This document shows positions 22,560 through 34,130 of a stretch of 64,000 bases of DNA, piece by piece; within the stretch, counting starts at the first letter, position 1; every line of letters begins with the position of its first letter. The notes beneath the pieces were generated by a model. It was not told the origin of the DNA, made no database searches, and saw nothing but the letters and a program-made list of their open reading frames with translations. Source of the stretch: Gautieria morchelliformis (lineage: Eukaryota > Basidiomycota > Agaricomycetes > Gomphales > Gomphaceae). The position numbers and the translations under genes are program-made. The stretch spans positions 84,825 through 148,824 of the forward strand of contig WHVA01000271.1 in NCBI GenBank assembly GCA_015179125.1. Direction: 5' to 3'.

Positions 22560-22732
22560 AGACTAGAAATTAATTCACTCTCTCAGTGAATTTAGTTGTC
22601 ACTATAAATATATTATACACTACCTAGAAATTAATTCACTACAGAGGATTTCTAGGTCAATAAATCGAAAGAACACTAGACTAATTTACTTGCCTCTCTC
22701 AGTGAATTTAGTTGTCACTGAGAGAGGGGGAA
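22560..22732. repeat. Short interspersed direct and inverted repeats
   Basis: Two motifs alternate. 'ctagaaattaattcact' occurs at 22563 and 22624, and 'ctctctcagtgaatttag' at 22576 and 22693. The second copy continues into ttgtcactgagagag, which pairs back with ctctctcagtgaat to form a hairpin. This may be an element terminus or target region adjoining the gag-like sequence. Confidence 0.75.
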
Positions 22733-24589
22733 ATCTGTCTCACTGTGCATGTACTACTACCCTGCTCTTTAGCGCCCAAGAGCTCGCGCGTCGAAGTCAT
22801 TTCAGACTCCACTGGGTGCAGCCGCTTGTGAAAATAGAAATAACAAAATGGAATGGAGAGGTAGAGAGTGACTGGAAAATTCGAAAACAATCAGAGAAAT
22901 GGATGCATGGTACAAGAACAATGTGAGAAGAGATTGAAACACCATACAATAAATTGAATATATTATGCTTGATTTTGGTGCAGGAGCATAAATGCACCCA
23001 ACAACGAATGTGTCCAAACAGATGAATAGACTCAGCGACCAGGTCTCCGGAGTATGGAAGGTACTTCTTGACCTCCACAAGCTCATAGTGGCTGAGGAGT
23101 CCCAAACATTCTCTCGACTGCCGATGTTGATGACCGCGCTCAATATATCGCATGCCGATCAAACGCCAGGCGGGCCTCCTGAGGTGACAAAGAGGGAGGA
23201 CGACGCATGACCCGATGATGGACTCACTGAACCCATGCCAAGTGAGCGTACGGGTCTTTCAAAGCGCCTACTGAAGAGCTTCAAGCGCAAATGACCCAAT
23301 AATACCGCAGACCCTTATTCTGAATGCACAGATGGCATACCCATCCCCACTGCGACAACTCGTGATTTCTTACCAGCCGAACCTGGGAACACAACAGGAC
23401 ATGCGTCGGAAAGCAAAAATAATCGCAAATGCTTACCTCGTGTTCTTAGGGACTGTCAGGCCAAGTTGCAAAGCGCTTGAGAAGTCGAAAAGCTTCTGCA
23501 ATGCATGATTCTCCAAGGATAACTTTACAGCATCGTGCTACAACTGACGGGAAGACGATGTGTAGCTTCGCCCCTGCAGAGAAAATAAAGTGCAAGCTGA
23601 TGGGGCCGATCATGCTGGTTCATGTTCTTTACATTTGAGGTACGGATTGTTTTCATGGCTGCGGAACGGGGTAAGTAAAGCCTATGACATCTGTTTTTAA
23701 GTTTTTCAGCTTTGCGTTGTCTTCTGTGTGCCTTACAGACAGGTCACTCAACATGAAATCGAAAGACAAAATCACAAAACATTCAGACCTGACACCATTC
23801 TATACATTTCAGTTCTTTCTTCCCAAGACAGACCAGGTTTAAATCCAAGCCTTCGCCAGAGCTCACATAGGTATGCAGGGGTTTTCTAATTTGCTGTGCC
23901 GGATGGACCAGCTCGGGTTAGAAAGAGTACGATGATGCGTAAAACCAAAACTTCTCCCATAGGATGCGAAGATTACACGGGGCCGTCTCCGGTTACTAAT
24001 GCTGAGACAACGCCATATAAGCTACAACCCCTTCTTTAAGACATCACATCCTTACCCTCGGACTTTATCGGAGTGACGACGTTGTCTCATCCCAAGATAG
24101 GGGTGTGATCTGTGGCAAGTTTTAGTTGATGAACCTTATCATTCAGATGGTCCGCTGAGTCATTCACCTGTACAGCATTCTTAGATGAGTAATTGACATG
24201 GGCCGCGTCAACTGCGTCCATATTTTATATAATGATCGTGTTCCCGTTAGCAGTTCGCAATCTTAACTACTTCATGACCTTTGAAATATACGTGGAATTC
24301 CAACAGAGAGGATCCATTCATGTACGTCTTCTTTCAGCCAATGAGGTTTACCTAACCTTCTCATACAGCTTCACATGTTCTTCTTCGAGGAGGGGAGATT
24401 CATTACACATTTACATCTATTCTTCACAGATCCCGATGAACACGGGGTGATTGTCCATAACTACAACAAACAATCTCTTTAATCTGGTCACATCCAACTC
24501 CTACCTACAATATCATGGCTTTCTCTTCTACAATCACATGGGTTATCGGCAATATCTCATCACCTGTTTTGTATGGGGGCAAAACCGTG
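22733..24589. other. Intergenic; nothing recognised, may include the Helitron 5' end
   Basis: No protein family or RNA gene. The Helitron's 5' end (a TC start in an A|T target) must lie somewhere before 24590, but I cannot point to it. AT content rises between 22900 and 24300. Confidence 0.4.
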
Positions 24590-27500
24590 GAGGATGCATA
24601 CATGAATGCCCTTCTTGTCACTTAGTCCTTTTGACAGGTGAACGTGCAGGGTTCTGTTGTGGGGATCGAGGAAAATGACTGCATGACATAAAGCCACTTC
24701 CTCCATTGCCTGAAGAGTTCAATGCATTCACCCACGATCCCAACATTTCGTCTTCATCGCGTGTTTTAAACTTGATCTACTCTTTTGCTTCTTTGGAATC
24801 TACATCAGGCTTCCCCGGACTACATGGACCTCCAGGTTTTTTCTCTGTTCAAGGTCGACTTTATCACCGCCTACGACCAAAACATCAGAACTCCGCTATA
24901 CGATGGTTATTATACGATGGCTTTCTAGCCTCTCAAGCCCCTCATCAAAATTGGTTTCATTCGTTACCATGCGTCTGGACAATTGCAATGCATGATGCAT
25001 TGCTACAGGTTAATCCGTTTGTTCATGCATTGCGCCAACTGTCATCCATTAAACCATCTATTTATCCTGAAGCATCCATCATCCTCAAAGAATCATCGCC
25101 TTCAAACAAGGTGACTGCTTCTAAGACACATGTCATACTTATACTTACAGCAGTTTAGATTGCTGCTATTATGTCTTTTCGCAACACTACCCAATCAGAC
25201 GTCCATTCACGGTCTCTCACAGTTGCCAAGACCGATGGACGCAATCAATCTATCCCCACCATTAGCCGTCTGTGGGAACCATTGGTATATCCCCTGTTTT
25301 TCCCACATGGCACTCTAGGCTGGGGTGTAAATGAAGGCTTGGGTGTTTCCGCATCTGATGCTGACACAGAGTGTCTCTACACAGATGTGGTACTACCGTG
25401 GCACACTCCTTCATGAACCTCGGTTTCAACTCTTTGGTCGTCTATGCAATGAATATATTGTCGATATGTTCACTCGCGACCTAGAATGTAGACTGAACTA
25501 CATCCATCACAATCAACAAAAAGCCTCTCAAGATCGGGGTTCATCTACTAATAACATCTACTTACCTGCATCTTTTCTTGGTTCAAGAAAATGGGCCTCT
25601 GAACAGATTGCAGATGCTCTTGCCCTAGCTGCGACATATGGACCCCCTACATTCTTTATCACTATGACATCCAATCCTCAATGGTCTGAAATATCCCAGC
25701 AGTTGCATCCTGGGCAAGGATTTGAAGATGCACCTTTAATAGTTTGTCGAGTGTTCAAGCGGAAACTGGGTCACTTTCTGTCAACTTTATCATCAATGTT
25801 TCCAAATGCAGGTCGGCAATTATATTTGATATACTGCATTGAGTTTCAAAAACGCGGGTTACCCCATTGTCATATTCTCATCAAATTTCAATCCGAGTGC
25901 ATCACACCCGATGACATCAACAAAGTCATTTCCGCAGAAATTCCCTCTAATGATGAAGATGCAGCTCTCATTAGAACTCATATGCTCCACCATCATCCTC
26001 ACAACTGGCCTGCATCACGTTACTGTCAGCGTGAAAATAATGGACTTCGCACTTGCAGGTTCAACTATCCACGCCAACTTCAGGAAAATACAACCTTTGA
26101 TGATGAAGGCCGGGTATTGTATCGACATCGTATGCCTGGAGATGAGATGGTGGTTCCTCATTGCCTTCCATTAATCTGGAAATATCGATGCCACATAAAC
26201 ATCGAAGCTGCAAGTACGGGTCATTTATTTCAATATATTTTTAAATACATACACAAAGGTGACTTCCTAGTCTATTCTTTCACACTTTTTCTAAACAGAT
26301 GTAGGTCCTGATCGCACATGGGTACATCTGAGAGACTCCTCTGATTCATCAGTTGATGAAATTGCTGAGTTTTGGGATGCGTGTTATTTGTCAGCAGGAG
26401 AAGCTGCATGGAGAATTTTGGGATTTTACATAACAAGCAAAGAACCTGCTGTTACAGCTCTTCCCATACACACCCCCGATTCAACATGTTATCATCAATA
26501 CGATCAATCCTCAGAACCTTCCAGCTCCATGTCCAAGCTCAACCATTATTTCTCACGTCCCTATGGCTCTTTTCGTGACGACAACAATCTTGAACAAAGT
26601 TTTGCCAACCTCACTTACGCTGACTACTATCGCCTTTTTCGTCTTCAAAAATTCAACTGGGATAATCAAAACAACTCCCGGTACTACATGGAAAAACCCA
26701 ACGTCCTCGGCCAACCTATGAGGCATGTCATTCTTTGTAAACCAAAAAAGCCCCATATCACAAGACTACAACCCATCCGGCCATCTGAAGGAGAACATTT
26801 CTATATCTGCTCCCTTTTATTACACCTCCCAGCTACATCCTTTGACGACTTGCGTACCATCCAGGGCCACTTACTGCCTACATTTCAAGAATCAGCTCCA
26901 AATCACGGTTTATTTGCTGATCAATCAGAAGGAGACTCATGCATCTCTGAGGCCATTCAAACTCTGAACACTCCGCGGCAAATGCACCAATTATTTGTCC
27001 ATCTCCTTACCAATGACTGTTGCCCTCTACCAATTAAAACATGGCACTCATTCGGACATGAATTATCACAAGACTTCCTCCACCAACAAGGTGGTAATGT
27101 TGACTTAGCACAGACAGCTGCTCTGACAGAAATATCAAAAAACTTGGATGAACATGGACGTCAATTGTTGGACTTTGGATTACCTGAACCACATCTATGT
27201 GGAACAGAAATTGAACATGAGTTATGGCAATGGTCAGCAAACATCCCTTTTCTGCATCATCGTAGTCAAATATGTCGCACATCTTTCATGGATGAACAAG
27301 AAGCAATCTTTTCTGAAATTGAACAAGCAGCTAACTCTAAATCTCCACTGCAATTATTTGTTGATGGACCAGCTGGCCGTGGCAAAACATTTCTTACAAA
27401 CACCATCCGCGACTCACGTCGTCACTTACATGAGATCGTTCTGCCCACTACAACTTCTGCATTTGCTGCACAAGTTTACCCTGGAGGCAGAACCACGCAC

Positions 27501-29162
27501 GCTGCTTTTAGAGTATACAATTTTGATTCCATTACATTGCTTTGAGGACTTACACATTTCATTGCAGGTATCTGTCAATGATACATCTGAGTTCTTACTA
27601 TCGCCTATTGACCCTGATGACCCACGAGGACAACTACTCAAAGAAGCCTCTATCATTATCTGGGATGAAGCTCCCATGGCTATTCGTGCAGTTCTCACGT
27701 GCGTCAATGAAACTCTACAACGCATCATGCAGAATGACATGCCATTTGGAGGAAAGATTATCATCCTCTTAGGTGACTTCCGTCAAACATGTCCGGTTGT
27801 GTGAAAAGGATCCAAAATAGATGTCATTGATGCATCCATTCGCAGCTCTCCCCTCTGGAATGAGTTCCAAGTCCATTCCTTGACTACTCCTGTGCGTCAC
27901 GCGATGGACCCTGGATTTGCCTCTGCTGTTGATGACATTGGCAATGGCCCTTCTGGCAATGTTTCCTTGGACATGATTCAACGTATCACATGTACTACAG
28001 ATGCTGTTGATTTTGTATTTCCACCTGAGGTTTTGTCAGACCCCACTCAATGCCTGACCCGTTCAATTCTTGCACTAACAAACTCTCAATGTGACATGTA
28101 TAACTCCATATGCCTTCACAGGCTGAATGCTTTGGAAAAAATCTACACTGCAGCAGACTCTATCAAAGAGACTGATGACGCTAACCTCCTCCCACCTCAA
28201 GGCATCCTTGACTATGTAGCCCGCCAAACACCACCTGGACTGCCTTCTCATATGCTATCTATCAGACTTGGAGGAATTTACCGCTTGATGCGTAATTTGT
28301 CAATTGCCTATGGCTTGGTCACAAACTGCAGAGTAGTCGTCACTCAATTGGGAATGAAGCTCATTACTGTTAACTCCCTCCATGTCCACACTGTCAGGGG
28401 ACACCCTGTTTTCCATTTCCAGTTCCGACACCACACCCAGTTCCAACTCCATTTCCGACTCCAGTTCCGGTTCCGATTCCATCTCCACCTCTGCTTTCGG
28501 AAATGATTCCACTTCTGGGAGAACTTCCACCAGTTCTGTTTGCTTTGCCAGTTCCACTCCAATTTCCGACTTCCACTCTCGGAACAGTGTCAGAAATCAA
28601 GCGACTCGCGTAATAGGTGGCATCAAGGGTCGATCAAGGGTCAGGGAGGTCAGGAGGATGCAGGGTTGATGGCGGGTGCCAAGTGTTGTCCCTGGCTGCG
28701 CAGCATAGTATAATACGGGCTCGCTGACATTGGGGGTCCTTAGACTTTTCTCTTTGGATTTCCCCTTGTCAGGTGAGAATCCCCTCTCTTGTATACTCTG
28801 TTCATTTATACATACTTTGGATTTCCCCTTGTCAGTTGTGTGGTAGTGTGATCTCCACAACCAGCCAGGGTTGCCCTTACACACGCTGGACTTAATTGTG
28901 TTGATAAAGAGAACATCCTCCTTCCCCATATCACCTTCTCTTCTTTATTGCCCTCCACTGGCCATACTCTTCTTTGCAAGCAATTTCCTTTATGTCCTGC
29001 ATATGCAACCACTGTGTCAAGGTCTTACCCTAGATCATGTGGCCATAGACCTGACAACCCCCGTATTTAGCCATGGGCAACTTTACACTGCCTTATCACG
29101 GGTTCGACATAGACTGGACGTTCGAGTACGTTTTCCTTTACATGAACTACAGACACAAACAT
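24590..29162 (+). pseudogene. Helitron Rep-helicase polyprotein, decayed
   Basis: Order: a Cys-rich piece (CPSCHLVLLTGERAGFCCG, 24606), Helitron N-terminal region (SFASLESTSGFPGLHGPPG, 24706-25150), Rep domain with FFITMTSNPQWSEI (about 25655), HUH motif KRGLPHCHILI (about 25850) and the two-tyrosine motif YIFKYIHK (YxxxYxxK, about 26235); then, after a 40-nt intron (26259-26298), a linker and PIF1 helicase: Walker A DGPAGRGKTFL (about 27365), a 55-nt intron (27513-27567), Walker B IIIWDEAP (about 27655), GDFRQTCPVV. TGA follows PVV (about 27801), where arginine is expected (CGA to TGA). Beyond the LTR come KQFPLCPAYATTV, a small indel, QGLTLDHV and YTALSRVR. There are also frame breaks near 24680 and 25160-25330. 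Confidence 0.9.
28392..28881 (+). mobile_element. Solo LTR, copy 2 (490 bp), inside the Helitron helicase
   Basis: Same family and orientation as 19941-20418, with identical ends TGTCAGGGGACACC and GGGTTGCCCTTACA. The left flank is CACAC and the right flank CACGC, so the 5-bp target duplication is imperfect: one substitution, or loss of one CA unit from CACAC. The extra bases relative to copy 1 lie in the TTCCR-type repeat tract (about 28450-28480). The host helicase frame resumes after it. Confidence 0.9.
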
Positions 29163-29208
29163 AGTCTACAATGAAATTGTCCTCTAACTCTCCTGCATCC
29201 GCTAAAGA

Positions 29209-29242
29209 CTCGCCAAAGCGAAGCGCAGGCGAGGCTTGTTAG
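29209..29242 (+). repeat. Helitron 3' hairpin and terminus
   Basis: CTCGCC...GGCGAG stem enclosing GCG-AAG-CGC, followed after five bases by TTAG and then T. Placed just after the last helicase codons, as expected for the 3' end of the coding strand. Confidence 0.7.
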
Positions 29243-31350
29243 TATTGAAAATGATGTCAAAAATAAGGTGATTTAATCTCTGAATGTGAGATAAATCAAG
29301 TAGAAATCAAAGCTGGCAAGAATATCTGCACACAATTGTATATGTGTGTCTTATGATATATGCTGATGAGAGTTTAACTATTGTAAAGAATATAGAGCAA
29401 AATGGAATAGGAGTTCGCTACTTCTTTATGGTACATGAGACTAGCTATTTATTAGTTGGTGCTAGTGCTTGGTGGTCATAACGTTCATGGAATAGGAACA
29501 AAGCAAAGGTGGGATGGGTGGAGCGGCGCATAGCCGTTGATAGGGTTGTCAACGGGTGTTGTACAAGTCGGGTTGGGGTGTGAAGTGTAAAGTAGAGAAA
29601 GGGAACAGTCTTTGGGAATGGATAGGGGACGTGATCTAGCTACAGGCAGGGTCAGCTCGATGCGTTGCGTCCCTTGATTGGGTCACGTGATTATGGGGTG
29701 CGTACCATCTGAGTCGGCCTTGGGGTGATTGGGAAGGGTCTTTTAGGGGTGTTCTAGACTACAGTAGCATATGGTGTGTGTTCCTGTGATATCGGAACGA
29801 TCGGGGGCGTGAATCGGGTTGGATCGAGTGGGCAGGTGTGAGTTCGGCGATCTCGGGCATAAGTCCCTGTAATGTGTATGCGTTCGGAGGAATATCGACG
29901 AGTTGGCTTTGGTTTGGAATTGTGTTGTTATGATCACCATGTCGATATTGTATTTCCTCAGTACTTTCAACACATACCTCCCCTAAGGCAGATGCGCACA
30001 ACTTTTTATTACCTGTAGCTTCACCCATTTTATTCTCAGATTATAGAAAAGAAGAGGATGAAAATACATGCCAATCTTATTGTTGGGATATAAATAAACT
30101 TACTTTTGTCCCTCCCCAAGCGGCCGCTCTGCTGACGAGAACACCTCTTCTTATTTTTTCTACCCACTTTTAAGATACACTATATCATTATAACTATTCA
30201 TACTAATACTTCTACTCATATCTATTAGAAGTATCTCTCCAAGTATCTGTTATTCTATCTTGTAGTCAGATACTCTCTCATATGTATATATATATCTCCG
30301 AGAGGTTTAAACATATACAGAATATTCTAATAACATCTATTATTCTCCTTATAAATACTACTATATATTCCTATATGTTGTTATTAATACTCTTATAATA
30401 TATATTATATACTCATATATGTTGTATCACATGGACCATTTTGATTATCCTCCTAAGCTACTATGGTGTATTAAGACCTACTGCGACAAAACTACAAGCC
30501 CAGATGTCGAACAACGCATCGACCTGTAGTGGTCGGGGACGAGGTTACCCTATCTGTCAAGCGACAGCGACCACAAGCTCAGAGTAAACCAAACTCTGCC
30601 GGTTGGGGAACCAATTTGGTAAAAGGATAGGGTCTATATACTGCACCTAGAAAGACCAAAACTTAGCTTTATATTTGGAGTTTGATATATTAGGCATGGT
30701 GCCAACGAAATCAGAAGGGAGGGTCTTGTATGCATCCGCAGTCTTAAGTCCCACCGTTCCCATATATGCGGCGCTAGGTGATATCCTGGGTCAGCAGGTT
30801 CAACAGTCTTGGAGCGGCCCGATACTGTCCAGTGCTCTTTTAGTAGTGGACAGATGTTTTCAAAAAACGGATGCATGAGGTCATGTGGAAAGGAATCCGG
30901 CAGACTGAGTGACTTGAGGCGCAAAAGCCATGACAATTGGTTGACTCCATAGTGCATTCCAAGCCTGTCATGACAAGTCGGTTCAGCAGACAAGATCTCG
31001 GTGAGGTGTGTGATATGGACATTGTGTGTGCAGACAGGCAAGTTGTTTGAGTCCCACCCATCGTCCCTGCGCTGTCCTGGTCGTCGTGGTGCCTGTAATG
31101 TGGAATAGTAGATGGAGCTTGCTTTCTTCCCTGGGAGTTGGATCTAATCACGTTCGCCTCGGATCAGACAGAAACGCAAGGGCAATAAGTCGTGTGCCCT
31201 CTCAAGCATTGCAGCATACAGTGGCCGCCGAATTCTTGGGGGGTTATGGTTCCGACCGCCTGAGTTCACTATTTCACTCTCGCAACAACCATCCGCTTGA
31301 GCGTCGTCCACTGCCCTTCCTCTCTCTCTATTCGTCTAGCTGTTGCTTTC
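29243..31350. other. Intergenic; AT-rich tract at 30160-30430
   Basis: No gene recognised. About 30160-30430 is strongly AT-rich with TATATA and TAATA runs (for example 30285-30296) in an otherwise mixed region. Minus frames at 30634-31041 and 30840-31151 and the plus frame 31026-31436 have no family features; the last ends in a hydrophobic, Ser/Phe-rich stretch that looks like pyrimidine-rich DNA translated. Confidence 0.45.
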
Positions 31351-31639
31351 TATTACTCTTTTTCTGTTTCCGTTGTTTGCTATCTCGCTATCGTCTCACG
31401 TCCTTGTTTCGCTTTTCGCATTTGAAAAAGTTATAAGAGAGAAAGAAAGATCGCTTCTCGCACGGAGTCTAGTGGGTGGTCGTATGGAGGGAGTGGGTCC
31501 ATATGGCAACCTTGCCGCGGCGTAGCTTTGACCACGACGACCTGGCGCGGTTGGAAAAATGCCACCGAACATAATCACGAATTTAAACGTGTAGACCTGC
31601 GACCGACCTCCGTCCCCTTCCCCTTGCATCCACCCAATT
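31351..31639 (+). repeat. 5' flank of NGR1-like pseudogene, duplicated at 61380-61650
   Basis: From 'ttcgcatttgaaaa' (31414) on, the sequence matches 61400 onward nearly base for base, including 'agaaagat..cttctcgcac' and 'cgacgacc..gcgcggttgg'. It is the promoter or UTR and first coding part of the RNA-binding protein gene. Confidence 0.8.
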
Positions 31640-32192
31640 CTGACTCAAACACTCTTTATATGGGCAACCTCGGGCCGTGGATGGATCACGAATACACCAG
31701 TCAAGTCGTTCGCCTGATGGGTTGGGATCGTTCCCCTACAGCCAGTATCAATCAGAACAGCTCAGTTACGATCAAAATTCAACCACCCTCTCCTGACGCT
31801 ATGCCACAGCACAACCATACCCGGGTATTGTCTGCTCATCTTCCCAAGTGCAGCACAGGAAGCTAGTATACTCGCGTCTTTGCATTCTGGTAATAACATG
31901 GATCCTGCCTCTGCCCCTCTCCTGATTCCCAATTCGTCGAGGCCTGCGCGCACATGGGCAGTGTTTGCACATCTTCAGCGGTGCCGCCATCCAGCCTGGG
32001 TCTGCGATTTCCAGTGAAGAGCCGCAACGCGAGTTCTCCATTTTCGTCGGTGATCTCACCACCGAAACGTCCAACTCGGATCTGGTGGCGGGCTTTTGAG
32101 GAATTCGGTCCTGGTCGAAACGATAGGTAGGTGGTAATTCGCATCATGCGTTTAAATGCTGTACATCTAACTTGCCCTCAGGGAGCCTACTA

Positions 32193-32245
32193 AGCTATAA
32201 AACGGGCGTATGAATCTAGTAGATTCATACTCCCATTTTATAGCT
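32193..32245. repeat. Near-perfect palindrome 1 in RRM2 exon
   Basis: 26-bp arms around a single base, 24 of 26 pairs matching. The right arm is the exon itself (encoding part of FYSC); the left arm is its inverted copy. Confidence 0.9.
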
Positions 32246-32259
32246 GTAAATCCGCATTG

Positions 32260-32312
32260 CGCAGGTCTACCATGATCTTTGCGGATTCCGCAAAGATCAT
32301 GGTAGACCTGCG
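32260..32312. repeat. Perfect palindrome 2 in RRM2 exon
   Basis: 26-bp arms around a single T, all pairs matching. The right arm encodes the SAKIM part of RRM2; the left arm is an exact inverted copy inserted in front of it. Confidence 0.95.
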
Positions 32313-33319
32313 ACGGGTGTCAGTAGAGGCTATGGCTTTGTCCGGTAAGTCATAGATTTCGAAACTCCATATCATCACGCGTATAGTGGTCTTCCCATGC
32401 GCACCATAAGAATCTAGATTGGGATCACGATAGAATCCGGACTAACGATTGCCTTCTTTGGTTTCCAGGTTCACCGACGAGGCTGACCAACAACGTGCAC
32501 TAATAGAGATGCACGGCCTCTACATTCTTTCGCGTCAAAGTGCTCAACGTCTCCTTCCTGTATCACCAAACACTCGCCTGAAGTGCGCATTGCTCCTGCA
32601 ACAGCCAACCTCAAGCCAAATGCAGCTACGACCACTCCCACCCACCCAGCACCCGCCTCCCTGAGCCTTATCACTAAGATCCCAACAGCGGAAGGGGCTG
32701 ATAAGGCTGGTAGCAGTGGTGCGCATAGCAGCAGAGCTCGCTGCCTCGTGACGAGCGTATCGTCGCCGGTGGCAGCAGCTTCTTCGGCTAGTAGAGCTGG
32801 GCTGAATGGTGTTTATGATGAAGCATGGACACATCAGGCGCAGGCCAGAGCGATATTGCGTAACCTGATCGGTCCAAATGGAGAACAGCTCACGAGCACT
32901 GACCCTTGTAATATGACGGTGCGTTATGCGTCCTTTGTGGTGGTCAGAACCGGACTGATATACACGTGCGCCTCGCTATTATAGGTTCGTTGGGGGCCTG
33001 TCACCGCATATTTCCGAGGAAACCTTGAGAACATTCTTTGCTCCGTTTAGCGGCGACATACATTATGTACGCTTTCCTTTGTCCCCACGTTGTCGATATT
33101 TTGCTCATAATATTTGTTGTTAAATTTATTTCTCTACTTTTATGGTCGGTACTCTAATTGCAGGTTAAGGTACCTCTCGGAAAACATTGTGGTTTCGTCC
33201 AATTTGTTCGCCAGGCAGATGCAGATCGCGCCATTGAGCGCATGAAGGGATTTCCTATCAGCGCTAGTAGGATCAGATTTAGCTGGGGGCGAAGCCAATG
33301 TGAGTGTATTCTTTTAGGC

Positions 33320-34130
33320 TACCATTCAGTTGCGTCTATGATCTCAAGAGCACCCAAGATGACTCTGGTCGGTTTCATATGGCGTTCATGATAGATACTG
33401 AGTTCTCTCATGAGCTCGACGGGAATGTCGCTTCGTAATGCATAAGCAAGTTCATGTGGCCGCGACGCTTGATTATGATAAACTCAGCAGAGCCTCGGCA
33501 GAAGGATAACATGCATAGTCGTCGTCGCTGCTTGATGGGAATCCTCGACTTGTGACAAGCGCCAATCGCGCAGGGCGGTGGAGTGCTCGTATGTCTTGAA
33601 AACAATGTACCATTGGGTAAGTTACCCCTGGATTCCGATTTCGATATTTATTGAGGTGTAAAATCATGGGAAACCATGACCAGGTCGCTTCCCGCCGTAC
33701 TTTTGAGGTAGTCAAATGGTCGACTGGTGACCAGGGACAGACAGCCGAGTTTAGACCTTTTTCTTCAAAAAGATCACTTGGAACCTCGCGAATATGAGTA
33801 CACCGATATGTATTTCCAAGATCCTTGAAGCATCGGGGGCGACACTCAGTATCACTCTGAATCTAGCCTGGTGCACTTGTGTGAGCTACGTTTGGGGATT
33901 AACTGGACAAAGTGTCCTAGATAGTCGAGAGTACGCTGAAAATCGGGATGACGCTGTAAAGGATGCACTAGCCAGACATAGGTTTTGCATGTGTCTCTCA
34001 AATTGAGGCACACCCGTGACATCCAAAAGCATAAGAAGCTGCAGTCGGATGAATGCCTAAGGGTGGTATCGGACGCGCCGCGACTCGGTCCGACTCCAAC
34101 TGAAAACCTGAGGAGTGACAAGAACCGTGT
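33320..34130 (-). repeat. Partial copy of block R/Q
   Basis: Reverse complement of about 7560-8200 and colinear with about 51000-52800. It holds the same unidentified sequence, with no intact frame. The nearby Ser/Pro-rich gene at 34399 belongs to the same duplicated unit as the one at 52877. Confidence 0.75.

Larger units (their letters stand above)
24590..29242 (+). mobile_element. Autonomous-type Helitron (RepHel), split by a solo LTR
   Basis: A rolling-circle transposon coding for an N-terminal Helitron domain, a Rep HUH endonuclease and a PIF1-family helicase. The 3' end is proposed at 29239-29242: a hairpin with 6-bp stem CTCGCC/GGCGAG and inner GCG/CGC stem (29209-29233), five bases, then TTAG followed by T. 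The usual terminus is CTRR|T; TTAG would be a C-to-T version of CTAG. The 5' end is not defined. A 490-bp solo LTR interrupts the helicase at 28392-28881. Nonsense codons and small indels make it inactive, though long segments are intact. Confidence 0.9.
31640..33302 (+). pseudogene. NGR1/NAM8-like RNA-binding protein (three RRMs), decayed
   Basis: The family binds poly(U)-rich RNA and mRNA 3' UTRs. RRM1: NTLYMGNLGPWMDHEYTSQV then VVRLMGWD (31660 on). RRM2: FSIFVGDLTTETSNSDLVAG (about 32037), then TGA where CGA is expected, an intron, and a block scrambled by two palindromes (32193-32312) before TGVSRGYGFVR-like and RFTDEADQQRALIEMHGLY. Linker: GVYDEAWTHQAQARAILRNL and IGPNGEQLTSTDP. RRM3: FVGGLSPHISEETLRTFFAP (32985), an intron, then VKVPLGKHCGFVQFVRQ and IRFSWGRSQ up to 33302. 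Stops and frameshifts are present in RRM1 to RRM2. After 33302 the sequence switches to block R/Q DNA, so the 3' end was removed by rearrangement. Confidence 0.88.

Noticed and set aside
22560-22732. CRISPR-like array
   Set aside because: The repeats are few, unequal in spacing and of two kinds, and the genome is eukaryotic.
19941-28881. The two near-identical LTRs as the two ends of one 9-kb LTR retrotransposon
   Set aside because: Each LTR has its own flanking duplication and interrupts a different element (LINE and Helitron), and the DNA between them is a LINE remnant, a gag-like ORF and most of a Helitron with no LTR-element integrase or RT in the right layout.
30160-30430. AT-rich tract as an LTR or replication origin
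   Set aside because: No terminal repeats, target duplication or repeated partner seen; AT-richness alone is not evidence.
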